This document shows, one piece after another, positions 8,162 through 17,800 of a stretch of 64,000 nt of DNA. The notes below the pieces were generated by a model that searched no databases, was not told the origin of the DNA, and saw only the letters and a list, made by a program, of their open reading frames with translations. The stretch is from Streptomyces sp. SCSIO 30461. GTDB taxonomy: Bacteria > Actinomycetota > Actinomycetes > Streptomycetales > Streptomycetaceae. Location of the stretch: assembly GCF_037023745.1 (NCBI RefSeq), contig NZ_CP146101.1, positions 7,482,001-7,546,000 on the forward strand. The letters run 5' to 3'. Made by a program: the position numbers and the translations under genes. Every line of letters starts with the position of its first letter. Position 1 is the stretch's first letter.

Positions 8162-10092
8162 TTGTCGGCCCCTTCGGAAGGCTTGGCTTCGGCTTCGGCT
8201 TCGGCTTCGGCTTCGGCTTCGGCTTGGGATACGGGTTCGGATGCGTCGGCTTCCGCCCCGGCATCGGATTCGGCCGCAGGCCCGGATGCGGTCGGCGCCT
8301 GAGCGTGCAGCAGTTCGGCCAGCTCCGCCAGCTCCTCCGGCAGCTTCGCCGATTCGGTGCGGCCGAGCCCTGCCAGCTCGACCACGGTCAGCCCCGTGCC
8401 GGAGTCATCGCGCACGGCGCGCACCCAGACCCGGCGCCGCTGGATGAACAGCGAGCCGACGAGTCCGGCGATCGCGGCGACGGCGCCCGCGAGGGCGAGG
8501 CTGTTGCCGGGCTGCTGGGAGACCTGGAAGCTGGCCCACTCCTTGATCTCCTTCTCGAAGGTGACCGAGCCGGCTCCGTCGGGCAGCTTCATCGTCTCGC
8601 CGGGCAGCAGCGTCTGCTTGAACACATCGCCCTGGGCGGTCTTGAACGGGGTCAACCCGCTGGTGTCCAGCTGGTACACGTTCTGCGGGACTCCGCGGTT
8701 GCCGCCCAGGTCACCGTGGTACGCGCCGAGGTTCAGCGCCGGGAAGACCAGCCCCGGGAACTGGGAGAACATCTGTCCCTGGCCCTTGCCCGCATACGTC
8801 GGCACGAAGAAGGCGGGGAAGCCGAGCTGCTCCTTCTTGCCCTTCGCGTCCCGGTAGCCGTCCCGCACCTTGATGACGCCGGTGGAGGTGACATTGCTGT
8901 CGACGGGCAGCAACGGCACGGCGCCCCTGTACACCTGCTTGCCCCTGCCGTCCCGGACGGTCACCACCGGGGCGTAGCCGTGGGAGAGCAGATAGACCTT
9001 GGCGCCGTCGATCTCCAGGGGCTCGTTGACCTTGATGGTCCGCTTGCGCTCCTTGCCGCCGACGCCCTCGGTGTAGGTCACCGCGGCCTCGAAGGTGCGC
9101 GGCGTGCCCCGCTGCGGTCCCTTGGCCTCGTACGTACCCGTGAACCGGTCCAGGGTGAAGCTGAACGGGACCAGCTCGTCCACGTCGAACAGCGAGCCGG
9201 ACCTGAAGTCGTCGTACTGGGTGAGCGTGTTGGAGAAGCCGCTACCCTCGACGATCAGCTTGCCGCCCTCGGACTTGAACAGCTGTCCGACGGCGAAGGC
9301 CACCAGCATGACGATCAGCGAGACATGGAAGACGAGGTTGCCCACCTCGCGCAGATAGCCCTTCTCGGCAGCGACCGCGTCGCCCGTGACATGGGCGCGG
9401 AACCGGCGCTTGCGCAGCAGCCTGAGCGCGGCCTCGCGGACCGCCTCGGGGTCGGCGTCGGTGCGCCAGGTGGTGTGGGCCGGGAGCCGGGTGAGCCGCT
9501 TGGGGGCGCCCGGCGGGCGGCTGCGCAGCTGGCCGACGAACTGCCAGGTGCGCGGCACGATGCAGCCGATGAGCGACACGAACAGCAGGATGTAGATCGC
9601 GGAGAACCACACCGAGCCGTAGACGTCGAAGAGCTGGAGCTTGTCGAAGACCGGTGCCCAGAACTCGTGGTTCTGCTTCCAGGTGCGGACCTTCAGCTCG
9701 TCGGCGTCGCTCTGCGGGATGAGGGAGCCGGGGATGGCACCGAGCGAGAGCAGGAAGAGCAGGATCAGCGCGATCCGCATCGAGGTGAGCTGGCGCCAGA
9801 ACCAGCGCACCCACCCGATGGTCTCGCGGAAGGTCCAGGCGACGGCACCGGCGGCGCCCGGCGTGCGCGGGCCTCCGAAGGAGCCGGGCACGGCACGCTC
9901 CTGGGGAGCGGTGGAGAGCTGCGCACCGGCCTTGCCGAGGTCACCGGAGTCACCTGAGTCGCCGGTGCCACCGGAGTCACGCGTGCCGCCCTGCCCGGGG
10001 GCGGGGGTCTCCTGCTCGGGGACCTCAGGCGTCCCGGCACAGGGGACCTGCGGACCGGTGGCGCTCTCACCGGTCGTGTCGGTCGTACTCAT
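8158..10092 (-). CDS. resB: cytochrome c maturation protein ResB
   Basis: A 644-residue ResB homologue. After a disordered N-terminal 85 residues come membrane helices (SMRIALILLFLLSLGAIPGS, VWFSAIYILLFVSLIGCIVP and VGNLVFHVSLIVMLVAFAVG). A large extracytoplasmic domain and a last helix near residues 545-565 follow. ResB forms the haem export/ligation complex with CcsB. It lies 3 nt after ccdA and overlaps ccsB by 4 nt. The C-terminus carries an alternating Ala-Glu tract encoded by a hexanucleotide repeat (8185-8220). Confidence 0.93.
   Translation of the reverse strand: MSTTDTTGESATGPQVPCAGTPEVPEQETPAPGQGGTRDSGGTGDSGDSGDLGKAGAQLSTAPQERAVPGSFGGPRTPGAAGAVAWTFRETIGWVRWFWRQLTSMRIALILLFLLSLGAIPGSLIPQSDADELKVRTWKQNHEFWAPVFDKLQLFDVYGSVWFSAIYILLFVSLIGCIVPRTWQFVGQLRSRPPGAPKRLTRLPAHTTWRTDADPEAVREAALRLLRKRRFRAHVTGDAVAAEKGYLREVGNLVFHVSLIVMLVAFAVGQLFKSEGGKLIVEGSGFSNTLTQYDDFRSGSLFDVDELVPFSFTLDRFTGTYEAKGPQRGTPRTFEAAVTYTEGVGGKERKRTIKVNEPLEIDGAKVYLLSHGYAPVVTVRDGRGKQVYRGAVPLLPVDSNVTSTGVIKVRDGYRDAKGKKEQLGFPAFFVPTYAGKGQGQMFSQFPGLVFPALNLGAYHGDLGGNRGVPQNVYQLDTSGLTPFKTAQGDVFKQTLLPGETMKLPDGAGSVTFEKEIKEWASFQVSQQPGNSLALAGAVAAIAGLVGSLFIQRRRVWVRAVRDDSGTGLTVVELAGLGRTESAKLPEELAELAELLHAQAPTASGPAAESDAGAEADASEPVSQAEAEAEAEAEAEAKPSEGADK
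8185..8220. repeat. hexanucleotide tandem repeat in the 3' end of resB
   Basis: Six perfect copies of GGCTTC (plus strand), followed by a variant GGCTTG, encode an (Ala-Glu)6 tract near the ResB C-terminus. The unit is a multiple of three, so copy-number change would alter tail length without a frameshift. Confidence 0.9.
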
Positions 10093-10095
10093 GGA

Positions 10096-10833
10096 TCAGA
10101 TCCCCACCTGGAAGCCGTCGGACCAGCCCTGCATTTCCTGTACGAGGGCGTCCCACGCACCCGTGAGCAGCAGCAGACCGGTGACGACCATCATGCCGCC
10201 GCCGATCCGCATCACCCACGCATAGTGCCGCTTCACCCATCCGAACGCACCGAGCGCCTTGCGGAAGGCGACGGCGGCGAGGACGAACGGCAACCCGAGC
10301 CCGAGGCAGAACGCGACCATGAGCAGGGCGCCGCGGGCCGCTGTGCCCTGCTCCAGGGCCAGGATGTTGACGGAGCTGAGTGTGGGCCCGATGCACGGGG
10401 TCCAGCCGACGCCGAACAGCACGCCCAGCAGTGGCGCACCGGCCAGGCCCGCCGTGGGCCGCTTGTGGAACCGGAACTCGCGCTGGGTGAGGAAGGGCAT
10501 CAAGCCCATGAAGAAGATCCCCATGAGGATCATCAGCACACCGAGGACGATGCTGAGTGTCTCGCGGTGCTCCTGGAGGGTGTCGCCGAAGTAGCCGAAC
10601 AGCGCCCCGCCCGACACGAAGACCGCCGTGAAGCCGAGCACGAAGAGCAGCGCCCCGGCGGCCATCCGGCCCCTCCTGGCCTCCGCCAGATCCGCGCCGG
10701 TGATCCCGGTCACATACGAGAGGTAACCGGGGACCAGCGGCAGCACGCACGGGGAGAAGAAGGAGACAAGGCCTCCCAGCACGGCGATGGGCAGCGCGAG
10801 CAGCAGCGCACCGCTGTAGACCGTCTCGTTCAC
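10096..10833 (-). CDS. ccdA: thiol-disulfide transporter CcdA
   Basis: A 245-residue membrane protein with six hydrophobic helices and the CcdA/DsbD signatures: Cys in FFSPCVLPLVPGYLSYVTG and the second redox Cys in GVGWTPCIGPTLSSV. It carries reducing equivalents from cytoplasmic thioredoxin across the membrane. The recipient is presumably the TlpA-like lipoprotein encoded directly upstream (1 nt gap), which keeps apocytochrome CXXCH thiols reduced. Third helper beside resB and ccsB in one operon. Confidence 0.93.
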   Translation of the reverse strand: MNETVYSGALLLALPIAVLGGLVSFFSPCVLPLVPGYLSYVTGITGADLAEARRGRMAAGALLFVLGFTAVFVSGGALFGYFGDTLQEHRETLSIVLGVLMILMGIFFMGLMPFLTQREFRFHKRPTAGLAGAPLLGVLFGVGWTPCIGPTLSSVNILALEQGTAARGALLMVAFCLGLGLPFVLAAVAFRKALGAFGWVKRHYAWVMRIGGGMMVVTGLLLLTGAWDALVQEMQGWSDGFQVGI

Positions 10834-10834
10834 G

Positions 10835-11443
10835 CTACTTCTCCGCGATCAGCGGGTCGATCATGGAGCGGAGCATCTCGTCGTCCACGGCGCGCAGGGC
10901 ACGGGCGGCGATCTTTCCTTCCCGGTCCAGCACGAGCGTGGTCGGAATGGCCTGCGGGTTGAGGCTGCCCTTGGGGAATTCCAGGATCAGCTTGCCGATG
11001 GGGTCGTGGAAGCTCGGGTAGCCGACCCCGTAATCGTCCTCGAATTCGAGCGCCGCGCCGACCTCGTCGTCCCGGGTGTTGATACCGACGAACTCGACAC
11101 CCTTGCTCTTGGTGTCCGTGGCGACCTTCTCCAGATACTCCGCCTCACCCCGGCAGGGCGCACACCAGGAGCCCCAGACGTTGATCACGGTGATCTTGCC
11201 CTTGTAGTCGGCCAGGGACAGCGGCTTTCCCTCAAGGTCCTTGCCGGTCAGCTCGGGCGCCGCCGTCCGCTTGCCCTTGGCGACGGTGGAGATCCCGCCG
11301 GTGCCGGTCACGAAGTTGGTGTCGTTGCCGCCACCGGACTTGCCATTGAGGTCGCCACTGCACGCCGACAGCGTGAGCACGGCGACGAGAGCGCCTGCTC
11401 CGGTGGCGAGAAGGATGCGTCGATGGGCGCGGACAAGGCTCAT
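10835..11443 (-). CDS. ResA/TlpA-like thioredoxin lipoprotein
   Basis: A 202-residue precursor with a signal peptide and lipobox (VLTLSAC, lipidated Cys about residue 28). A thioredoxin fold with the active site WGSWCAPCRGE and the cis-Pro loop QAIPTTLV follows. It is expected to reduce haem-binding cysteines of apocytochrome c outside the membrane, fed by CcdA, whose gene starts 1 nt downstream. First gene of the cytochrome c maturation operon. The name resA would fit, but TlpA-type roles cannot be excluded. Confidence 0.9.
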   Translation of the reverse strand: MSLVRAHRRILLATGAGALVAVLTLSACSGDLNGKSGGGNDTNFVTGTGGISTVAKGKRTAAPELTGKDLEGKPLSLADYKGKITVINVWGSWCAPCRGEAEYLEKVATDTKSKGVEFVGINTRDDEVGAALEFEDDYGVGYPSFHDPIGKLILEFPKGSLNPQAIPTTLVLDREGKIAARALRAVDDEMLRSMIDPLIAEK

Positions 11444-11574
11444 GTGAAAAGTTTCGCATGGGCGTTCAGGGGATCTACCGCACCCCCCTCCATGCCCGCA
11501 ACGCCCCTTGTCAAGGACGCCTAAGCACGCCGATGTCCGCCCCTCGGAGAGCGATCACGGGCGATCACTGACGT

Positions 11575-12846
11575 TCAGGGGGCCGCTTTCAGGAAGGTCT
11601 TCCAGCCCCCTGCCGGGGCTTGACCGACTTCCAGACTCCGAAGCCTGGCGAGGACCTTCGGGTCCTGGACGTCCAGCCAGTCGCAGAACTGCCGGAACGA
11701 CACCAGACGTACGTCCTTCTTCCCCGCCATCGCCTTCAGGGCTTCCTCGACGGCGTCCATGTAGATGCCGCCGTTCCACTGCTCGAAATGATTGCCGATG
11801 AAGAGCGGTGCGCGATTCGACTCATAGGCGCGGTCGAATCCGTTGAGATACGCCTGGGTGGCCTGCTTGCGCCAGCCGGGATAGCGCTCCGGATTCCCCT
11901 TGGTGGAGTTGTGCGACTGGTTGGCGAGGATGTTGTAGTCCATCGACAGCACCTCGAAGGAGTGCCCGGGAAAGGGCACCGCCTGGAGCGGCAGGTCCCA
12001 CAGCCCGCCCCGCTGCCGCGGCCACTGCTGCCGACCGCCCGGCGAGCTGGCGTCATACCGCCAGCCGAGCTCCTTCGCAGTCGGCAGCAGATTGTCCTGC
12101 CCGAGCAGGCAGGGGGTGCGGGCGCCGACGAGTTCCCTGCGGTAGTCGAAGGGCAACGGGTCGATGTCCGTCCAGCCGCTGTTCGTCTTCCACTCGGTGA
12201 CGAAGGACACGGCCTGGTCGATCTCACTCCGCCACTGCGCGGAGGTCCAGTTCCCGACCGAGCCGGAACCGCCGCAGAAATGCCCGTTGAAGTGCGTGCC
12301 TATCTCGTGGCCGTCCTGCCAGGCCTGGCGGACGTACTTCAGGGTGTCCTTTATGTGATCGTCGCTGAGATATCCGATGTCGGACGCGCCGACCGGGTTG
12401 CCCGGCGGCCGGTAGCTCTTCTTCTTCGCCTCGGGCAGCAGATAGATACCGGAGAGGAAGAAGGTCATCGCCGCGTCGTGGTTCCTGGCGAGTTCCAGGA
12501 ACCGCGGGAAGAGGCCGTTGCCGACCTCGCCCGCGCCGTCCCAGGAGAACACCACGAACTGCGGCGGAGCCTGACCCGGCTGGAGCGGCACGGGCTTGTC
12601 CGGTTGGTTGGGCTGCTTCCCGGTGTCGGCGGTCGAACCGTCACCTATGGAACGGAAGGGCGGGGCGGACTTGCCTGGAGAGCCGGATGACGTGCCGTCA
12701 CCCCCCGCTCCCCCGGACCGTCCGGCCCCGCCCTTCCCGTCGTTCGCGTCCCCGGTACCGGATCCCAGGCCGCACCCGGCGATGCCCATCGCCGCCGCAG
12801 CACCGAGTCCCGCCCCGAGCAGGCCCCTTCGGCTGATCTCGCGCAT
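11575..12846 (-). CDS. Tat-exported lipoprotein with NodB-like polysaccharide deacetylase fold
   Basis: The ATG at 12846 is preceded by GGGAC and starts a Tat-like signal (ISRRGLLGAGLG, twin Arg at residues 6-7) ending in a lipobox (GIAGC, Cys25). After a Gly/Ser/Pro linker comes a domain with FVVFSWDGAGEVG, then HEIGTHFNGHFC (the H-x3-H metal motif of NodB enzymes), then VGARTPCLLGQDN (the R-x-P region). The fold is therefore deacetylase-like, but the usual TFDDG is altered to SWDGAG, so activity is uncertain. 423 residues. No operon partner is obvious; it lies between resA and the phosphatase gene on the same strand. Confidence 0.78.
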   Translation of the reverse strand: MREISRRGLLGAGLGAAAAMGIAGCGLGSGTGDANDGKGGAGRSGGAGGDGTSSGSPGKSAPPFRSIGDGSTADTGKQPNQPDKPVPLQPGQAPPQFVVFSWDGAGEVGNGLFPRFLELARNHDAAMTFFLSGIYLLPEAKKKSYRPPGNPVGASDIGYLSDDHIKDTLKYVRQAWQDGHEIGTHFNGHFCGGSGSVGNWTSAQWRSEIDQAVSFVTEWKTNSGWTDIDPLPFDYRRELVGARTPCLLGQDNLLPTAKELGWRYDASSPGGRQQWPRQRGGLWDLPLQAVPFPGHSFEVLSMDYNILANQSHNSTKGNPERYPGWRKQATQAYLNGFDRAYESNRAPLFIGNHFEQWNGGIYMDAVEEALKAMAGKKDVRLVSFRQFCDWLDVQDPKVLARLRSLEVGQAPAGGWKTFLKAAP

Positions 12847-13016
12847 GCTGTCCCGTCCCTGTCGCCTGGCGGTTTCGCCATACCGGCCACGTACAGGCCA
12901 CGCCCGGACTGCCTTCAGTCCACACAAGGCCCGCATACAGGCCGATGTGTTAGATGGCGTGCCGCCGACGAGGGTTCCCGGGACCCGCACCGCAATGCGT
13001 CAGGTGACCCCCGCCG

Positions 13017-13709
13017 CTACGCCCCGAAGGCCTTCGACTTGCCCTTCACGGGCTTGGCCCCGGCCAGCAGATGGGCCGGTACGAGATCGCGGGCGGGCTC
13101 GGAGTAGCCCACGGAGACGATCCGGTCGCCCTGGAAGGTGAAGCTGGTGAGCGAGGCGAGCGTGCACTGCCTGCGGCGCGGGTCGTGCCAGAGGCGGCGG
13201 TGCTCCACATGGCTGCGCAGCGTCCAGATCGGCAACTGGTGGCTGACGAGTACCGCCTCGTGGCCACGGGCCGCGTCGCGGGCCGCCTCCAGGGCCGCCA
13301 TCATCCGGTCAACCTGCTCACGATAGGGCTCGCCCCAGGAAGGCCGGAACGGGTTGGTGAGGTGCTTCCAGTTGCCCGGCTTGCGCAGCGCGCCGTCACC
13401 GACGCCGAAGGTCTTGCCCTCGAAGACGTTCCCGGCCTCGATCAGCCGCTCGTCGGTGTCCAGGATCAGACCGTGCGACTTGGCGATCGGCGTCGCGGTC
13501 TCCTGCGCCCGTTCCAGCGGTGAGGCGACCACATGGGTGATGTCCCGGTCCGCCAGGTGCCCGGCGACCCGGTCGGCCATCTGCCGGCCCAGCTCGGAGA
13601 GGTGGTAGCCGGGCCTGCGGCCGTAGAGCACGCCATCCGGATTGTGCACTTCTCCGTGGCGCATGAGATGAACCACGGTCGTTTCCGTATGGATGTCCAT
13701 GCTGCTCAT
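13017..13709 (-). CDS. histidine phosphatase (phosphoglycerate-mutase-like) protein
   Basis: The 230-residue protein has the phosphohistidine loop [18 protein letters not shown] (Arg17, His18) and the second catalytic region [16 protein letters not shown]. Substrates of this superfamily range from sugars to nucleotides, so none is assigned. Its ATG overlaps the hemL stop (ATGA, 13706-13709), so it is translated after hemL in one transcript. The hemL-phosphatase order is common in Streptomyces, but any link to tetrapyrrole synthesis is inference. Confidence 0.88.
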   Translation of the reverse strand: MSSMDIHTETTVVHLMRHGEVHNPDGVLYGRRPGYHLSELGRQMADRVAGHLADRDITHVVASPLERAQETATPIAKSHGLILDTDERLIEAGNVFEGKTFGVGDGALRKPGNWKHLTNPFRPSWGEPYREQVDRMMAALEAARDAARGHEAVLVSHQLPIWTLRSHVEHRRLWHDPRRRQCTLASLTSFTFQGDRIVSVGYSEPARDLVPAHLLAGAKPVKGKSKAFGA

Positions 13710-15022
13710 GCGGTGGCCTCCGCGGCGGCGCGGGCGGCGGCCGGGAGCGCCGCCGCGATCCGCTCGATCGCCGCGTCGTCATGGGCGGTCGACACGAACC
13801 AGGATTCGAAGGCGGACGGCGGGAGGTAGACGCCCTGCGACAGCATCGAGTGGAAGAAGGCGTTGAAGCGGAACGCCTCCTGCTTCCGGGCATCGTCGTA
13901 GTCGCGCACCTCGTGCGCGGTGAAGAAGACCGAGAACATGTTGCTCGCGGTCTGCAGCCGGTGCGCCACGCCTTCCTCGGCGAGCGCCTCGGTGACGAGT
14001 GCCTGGATCCGCCGGGAGGCCGTGTCGACCTTCTCGTACGCCGCGTCGTCGAGAAGCCGCAACTGGGCGAGGCCCGCCGCGGTGGCGATCGGGTTCCCCG
14101 AGAGGGTGCCCGCCTGGTAGACCGGCCCGGCGGGGGCGAGGTGGCCCATCACATCGGCCCGGCCGCCGAACGCCGCTGCCGGGAAGCCGCCGCCCATGAC
14201 CTTGCCGAAGGTCATCAGGTCCGGCACCACCCCGTCGACGCCGTACCAGCCGGCCTTCGAGGTACGGAAACCGGTCATGACCTCGTCGGAGATGTACAGG
14301 GCGCCGCTCTCGGCGCAGAGGTCCTTCAGCCCCCGGTTGAAACCGGGCAGGGGCGGGACCACGCCCATGTTGCCCGGGGATGCCTCGGTGATCACACAGG
14401 CGATCTCACCGGGGTGCGCGGCGAAGGCGGCACGAACCGATTCCAGATCGTTGTACGGCAGCACGATGGTGTCCCCGGCCTGTGCGCCGGTGACACCGGG
14501 GGTGTCGGGCAGCGCGAAGGTGGCGACCCCGGAGCCCGCCGCGGCCAGCAGCGCGTCCACATGGCCGTGATAGCAGCCGGCGAACTTGACCACCTTGGCG
14601 CGCCCGGTGAAGCCGCGGGCGAGCCGGATCGCCGACATGGTGGCCTCCGTGCCGGACGAGACGAGCCTCACCTGCTCGACCGGTGCGACCCGGGCCACGA
14701 TCTCCTCGGCGAGCGTGACCTCGCCCTCCCCCGGCGTACCGAACGAGGTACCACGGGCAACAGCCGCCTGAACTGCGGCAACGACCTCCGGGTGGGCATG
14801 TCCGAGGATCATCGGACCCCACGAGCAGACAAGATCGACATATTCGCGGCCATCCGCGTCGGTCAGGTACGGGCCGGCACCGGACACCATGAACCGGGGC
14901 GTACCGCCCACGGCACGGAAGGCGCGGACCGGAGAGTTCACGCCGCCGGGCGTCACGAGGGACGCGCGGTCGAAAAGCGTCTGCGAAACTGGGGCGTCAT
15001 AGGGAAAGCTCACGGAATCCAT
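13706..15022 (-). CDS. hemL: glutamate-1-semialdehyde 2,1-aminomutase
   Basis: Starting at ATG 15022 the protein is 438 residues, the usual GSA-AM length. Signatures: [19 protein letters not shown], the PLP phosphate region [16 protein letters not shown], Asp246 in [12 protein letters not shown] and the Schiff-base Lys274 in [19 protein letters not shown]. It converts GSA to 5-aminolevulinate for haem, sirohaem and B12. It pairs with HemA (59891-61261), which makes GSA from glutamyl-tRNA about 45 kb away in this window. The frame stays open upstream of 15022 but without homology. Confidence 0.95.
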   Translation of the reverse strand: MDSVSFPYDAPVSQTLFDRASLVTPGGVNSPVRAFRAVGGTPRFMVSGAGPYLTDADGREYVDLVCSWGPMILGHAHPEVVAAVQAAVARGTSFGTPGEGEVTLAEEIVARVAPVEQVRLVSSGTEATMSAIRLARGFTGRAKVVKFAGCYHGHVDALLAAAGSGVATFALPDTPGVTGAQAGDTIVLPYNDLESVRAAFAAHPGEIACVITEASPGNMGVVPPLPGFNRGLKDLCAESGALYISDEVMTGFRTSKAGWYGVDGVVPDLMTFGKVMGGGFPAAAFGGRADVMGHLAPAGPVYQAGTLSGNPIATAAGLAQLRLLDDAAYEKVDTASRRIQALVTEALAEEGVAHRLQTASNMFSVFFTAHEVRDYDDARKQEAFRFNAFFHSMLSQGVYLPPSAFESWFVSTAHDDAAIERIAAALPAAARAAAEATA

Positions 15023-15290
15023 GGTGTCAGAGGCCCCAGGCGTTCTTGCGGACAGGTGTTTCACCACCCCTCCGCGGGGGAGGTCACTGTCACGATGATC
15101 GGGTTGCGCGGCCTGCGCTGTGCGTCATAAAAAGCAGTCGGGTGGAGATATGCATCGCGGTGGCGGACCGGGCGAGGGTACCGACGACCTGGGTCCCGAG
15201 CCTGCCCGGCGGGGGAGGCACCGGCGGCACGGGTCCCCCGAGCCCGTGGAGAGCACGCGCGAGCCCGTACAGAGCAGGAGTGGCCGAGGC

Positions 15291-15728
15291 ATGGGGGTCA
15301 CATACAGATACTTCGGCGCCCCCGACGGCGCCACGGCCGCCCGTGTGCCCATTTCGATGCGCCCGGAAGAGCTCGGCGGGGACGAGCTCGGCATGGGCGG
15401 GATGTTCAGCAAGATCAAGCCCGAGACGATAGCCGCGATGGTCCTCACGGGCATCCAGGGGATGCCCCTCAACAAGGTGCCGCCGCTGGAGCTGGTGGTC
15501 CTGCACCCGGACTACGCGGTGGTCAAGCTCCCCATGACGGTCGTCGACCCGCTGCGCGACATCGGCGAGGAGACGGTCGGCGCCGCCGCCTTCATCTGGT
15601 CGACGGTCCCGGACCGCGGGGGGCCGCGGGACGCTTTCAACGTGTACCAGCTGCTGCACGAGTGGCAGGACTTCAGCCACCGGCTGCATGAGGCGGGGCA
15701 TCAGCCTTATTGCCTTGTATGGCCGTGA
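15291..15728 (+). CDS. conserved small protein; integration target of the mobile element
   Basis: A 145-residue protein I cannot assign to a named family. It starts MGVTYRYFGAPDGATAARVP and ends HEAGHQPYCLVWP. An alternative ATG at 15150 has a good GGTGGAG signal and would add 47 low-complexity residues. The last 25 codons (15654-15728) contain attL: codons before the 23-bp core are host-like, while those after it (CCT TAT TGC CTT GTA) use A/T-ending codons and come from the element. The protein sequence is nonetheless restored exactly, so the gene survives integration. Function unknown. Confidence 0.8.
   Translation: MGVTYRYFGAPDGATAARVPISMRPEELGGDELGMGGMFSKIKPETIAAMVLTGIQGMPLNKVPPLELVVLHPDYAVVKLPMTVVDPLRDIGEETVGAAAFIWSTVPDRGGPRDAFNVYQLLHEWQDFSHRLHEAGHQPYCLVWP
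15684..15706. other. attL core (23-bp direct repeat, left copy)
   Basis: The 23 bp from CTGCATGAGG to GCATCAGCC recur exactly at 36675-36697. The flanking 75-bp windows (15654-15728 and 36645-36719) match at 65 positions, and all ten differences are third-codon-position synonymous changes. The core is where codon usage switches from host-like to element-like, which marks the crossover. Confidence 0.9.
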
Positions 15729-15794
15729 GCTGGGGTTTCTTGCGGATCGGGCGGGGTCTTCGGGCCTCGCCCCTGTTGGTGCCGGAGGGGGCCG

Positions 15795-17141
15795 TCAGGC
15801 GGCCAGGGCACATTGAGGGCACATTGGTTTTGCTGGGGGTGCTGATGTGCCCTGGTCGGCGGGCGGGTCGCCGTCGTCTTCCGCCTCGGCTTCCGTTTCC
15901 GTGAAGGCGTCGTCGATCGCCTTGCGGGTGCGGGTCTCACTGGACGGCAGCAGGTGCGTGTACGTCCGCAGCGTGAAGCCCGGGTCCGAGTGGCCGAGGT
16001 ACTCGGAGAGCGCCTTGATGCTCTCCCCTGCATCCAGGAGCACGGAGGCGTAGGCGTGACGTAGAGCGTGCATGCCGTCTTCCGGGGCCGCTTGGAGGTA
16101 GCGCGCGCCGCGCTCGCGGGGAGGGATCACGCCGGCGGCGGCCAGGGCGCGCTTCCAGTCGCCCATGTTGAAGACGCTCCGGTTGTACGCCCGCTCCTTC
16201 GCGTCGACGAAGAGGAGGCGCAAGGTCTTCGGCTCGCCGTCCGGTTTGGCCCAGGGCAGGGTGACGGCGGTCGGCGGGAACTCCTTCATGTGAGCCTTGA
16301 TGGCTGCGGCGAGCTGGGCCGACAGGGGCACTGACCGGATCTTGTTGCCCTTGGGCAGGGCGAAGACGGGCTTCGTACCGACGAGCCGTACCTGACGGTT
16401 GACGTGTATCCAGCCGCCCTTGAAGTCGATGTCCTCGACGGCGAAGCCGAACACCTCGCCCTGGCGAAGGCCGCAGCCGAAGGCGAGCTTGCCGCCAGCC
16501 TGGAAGCGCTTCGGGAGTCCGGCTATCACGGCGAGTACGCGCTCCAGCGGCCAAGGGATGATCCTCTTCTTGGTCGCGGTCGGCAGCTTGACCGACTTCG
16601 CCTTGCAGGGGTTCTTCGGCAGCAGCCCGTCCTCCACGGCCATGCCGAGGATGCTGGAGAGGATGTCGAAGATGCCCTCGATCGTCGACACTTCCAGTTC
16701 GGCGTCCTGCAGCGTGCGAATCCAACCCTGAATGATCGAGGGCTGGTTGAGGGACCGCAGCTCGCGTCGGCCGAGGTGCTCGACGATGTGGTTGCGGACG
16801 GTCGCCTCGTAGCGGAGCGCGGTCGTCGGGCCGACGGAGTTCGCATCGAGCCACTTCTGCGCGTAGGCACCGAGCGTCTGCTTCGTCTCGGCGGGGACGA
16901 CGTAGGAGCCGCGCCGGATCTCGACGTCGACCTCGGCGGCGCGATTGTCCGCCTCGGCCTTCGTGTGGAAATTCTCCTTGCGCTGCCGGCCGTCAAGGTC
17001 GCGGTAGCGGACTTGCCAGCGCTTGCCGACACCGTGGTCGGCGGTGGCGACCATCTGCCGTGTACGGCTCTTGTGTTCGCCGCACTCGGCCTCGGCGGGC
17101 TTGGGGTGGGACTTGTGCCAGCGGTCGTACACGTCAGCCAA
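15795..17141 (-). CDS. int: tyrosine recombinase (integrase) of the element
   Basis: I place the start at TTG 17141 because a perfect AGGAGG lies 6 nt upstream and the resulting N-terminus MADVYDRWHKSHPKP is the usual one for Streptomyces element integrases. Length 448 residues. An Arg/zinc-like N-terminal arm-binding part (GEHKSRTR.. VGKRWQVRYRD) is followed by the core-binding domain (about 75-165). The catalytic domain has Arg in GCGLRQGEVFG, HALRHAYASVLL (H-x-x-R), the third-box His in LGHSDPG, and the nucleophile Tyr in TLRTYTHLL. It is adjacent to attL, as expected for excision control. Confidence 0.95.
   Translation of the reverse strand: MADVYDRWHKSHPKPAEAECGEHKSRTRQMVATADHGVGKRWQVRYRDLDGRQRKENFHTKAEADNRAAEVDVEIRRGSYVVPAETKQTLGAYAQKWLDANSVGPTTALRYEATVRNHIVEHLGRRELRSLNQPSIIQGWIRTLQDAELEVSTIEGIFDILSSILGMAVEDGLLPKNPCKAKSVKLPTATKKRIIPWPLERVLAVIAGLPKRFQAGGKLAFGCGLRQGEVFGFAVEDIDFKGGWIHVNRQVRLVGTKPVFALPKGNKIRSVPLSAQLAAAIKAHMKEFPPTAVTLPWAKPDGEPKTLRLLFVDAKERAYNRSVFNMGDWKRALAAAGVIPPRERGARYLQAAPEDGMHALRHAYASVLLDAGESIKALSEYLGHSDPGFTLRTYTHLLPSSETRTRKAIDDAFTETEAEAEDDGDPPADQGTSAPPAKPMCPQCALAA
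15805..15853. repeat. left arm-type integrase binding sites
   Basis: AGGGCACATT occurs at 15805-15814 and 15816-15825 (11-bp period) and inverted as ATGTGCCCT at 15845-15853, all within the last codons of the integrase gene. The same AGGGCACAT pair with the same 11-bp period occurs at 36517-36536 near attR. Paired repeats inside both ends are what tyrosine integrases of the lambda type bind with their N-terminal domain; this role is inferred. Confidence 0.75.
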
Positions 17142-17800
17142 GAAGGGCCTCCTGGATGGGGTTTGGGGACTGGGGGCGGCGTGGGTCGCGGCGGTGTGCG
17201 TCAGCCACGGGAGCAGCAGGGCTGTGGGAGGAGCGGCGAACTGGTGCTGGGGCCGGCTGGCACGAGGCGTGGGTGCTCGATGGCGCGGGCGGCGTGGAGG
17301 CCAGCGGGGCCTATTTCGACAGGTCGGTTGGGCATGACAAATAGCTGTAACTTGCAGGCGACCGTCGTGGCAAGAGTTAGTTCTTAAACTCTCCAAAAGT
17401 CGCCCGGAGGCGAAGTGGTGTTCGTCTCGTCAAATTCCGGCACATCACGAGCCGTTTTGGCGGGGAGGTTGTGCTACCTTCCCTCCGCGTCAAAGAATTG
17501 GGCGATTTGAGCGACTATCGGATATAATGTCCACTGGGCAAGCCGCGCCACTTCTCAGCACTGGGCGCCGCCTCTGAGCTGCTGAGGTACCGGATTCCAG
17601 CACCTCAGCCGTTCACTTCGCCGCAGAAAATTTCAGTTTCCATGGGAGCGATTTCGGCAACCGGGGATCCGCCCTTACTGTTTTGGTCTTCCCCGGCGAC
17701 ACCGAGGGAAGTGTCCGGGAGTTCCAGAATTCACTCTGGACGCTTCCCAGGCGGTGTGGATGTGTTGCCCACGCCTGCCATCCAAAACCCTGATTCCGAT
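17142..17800. promoter_or_regulatory. 659-bp intergenic control region between int and xis
   Basis: No gene is supportable here. A TATAAT at 17523-17528 with TTGGGC at 17498-17503 (19-bp spacing, longer than ideal) is the best promoter candidate and points towards the excisionase. Downstream, CTCAGCA 17554-17560 can pair with TGCTGAG 17580-17586, and CTGAGGT 17582-17588 can pair with ACCTCAG 17602-17608. The two hairpins overlap and are mutually exclusive. The tract 17330-17560 is A/T-richer than its surroundings. Confidence 0.45.
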
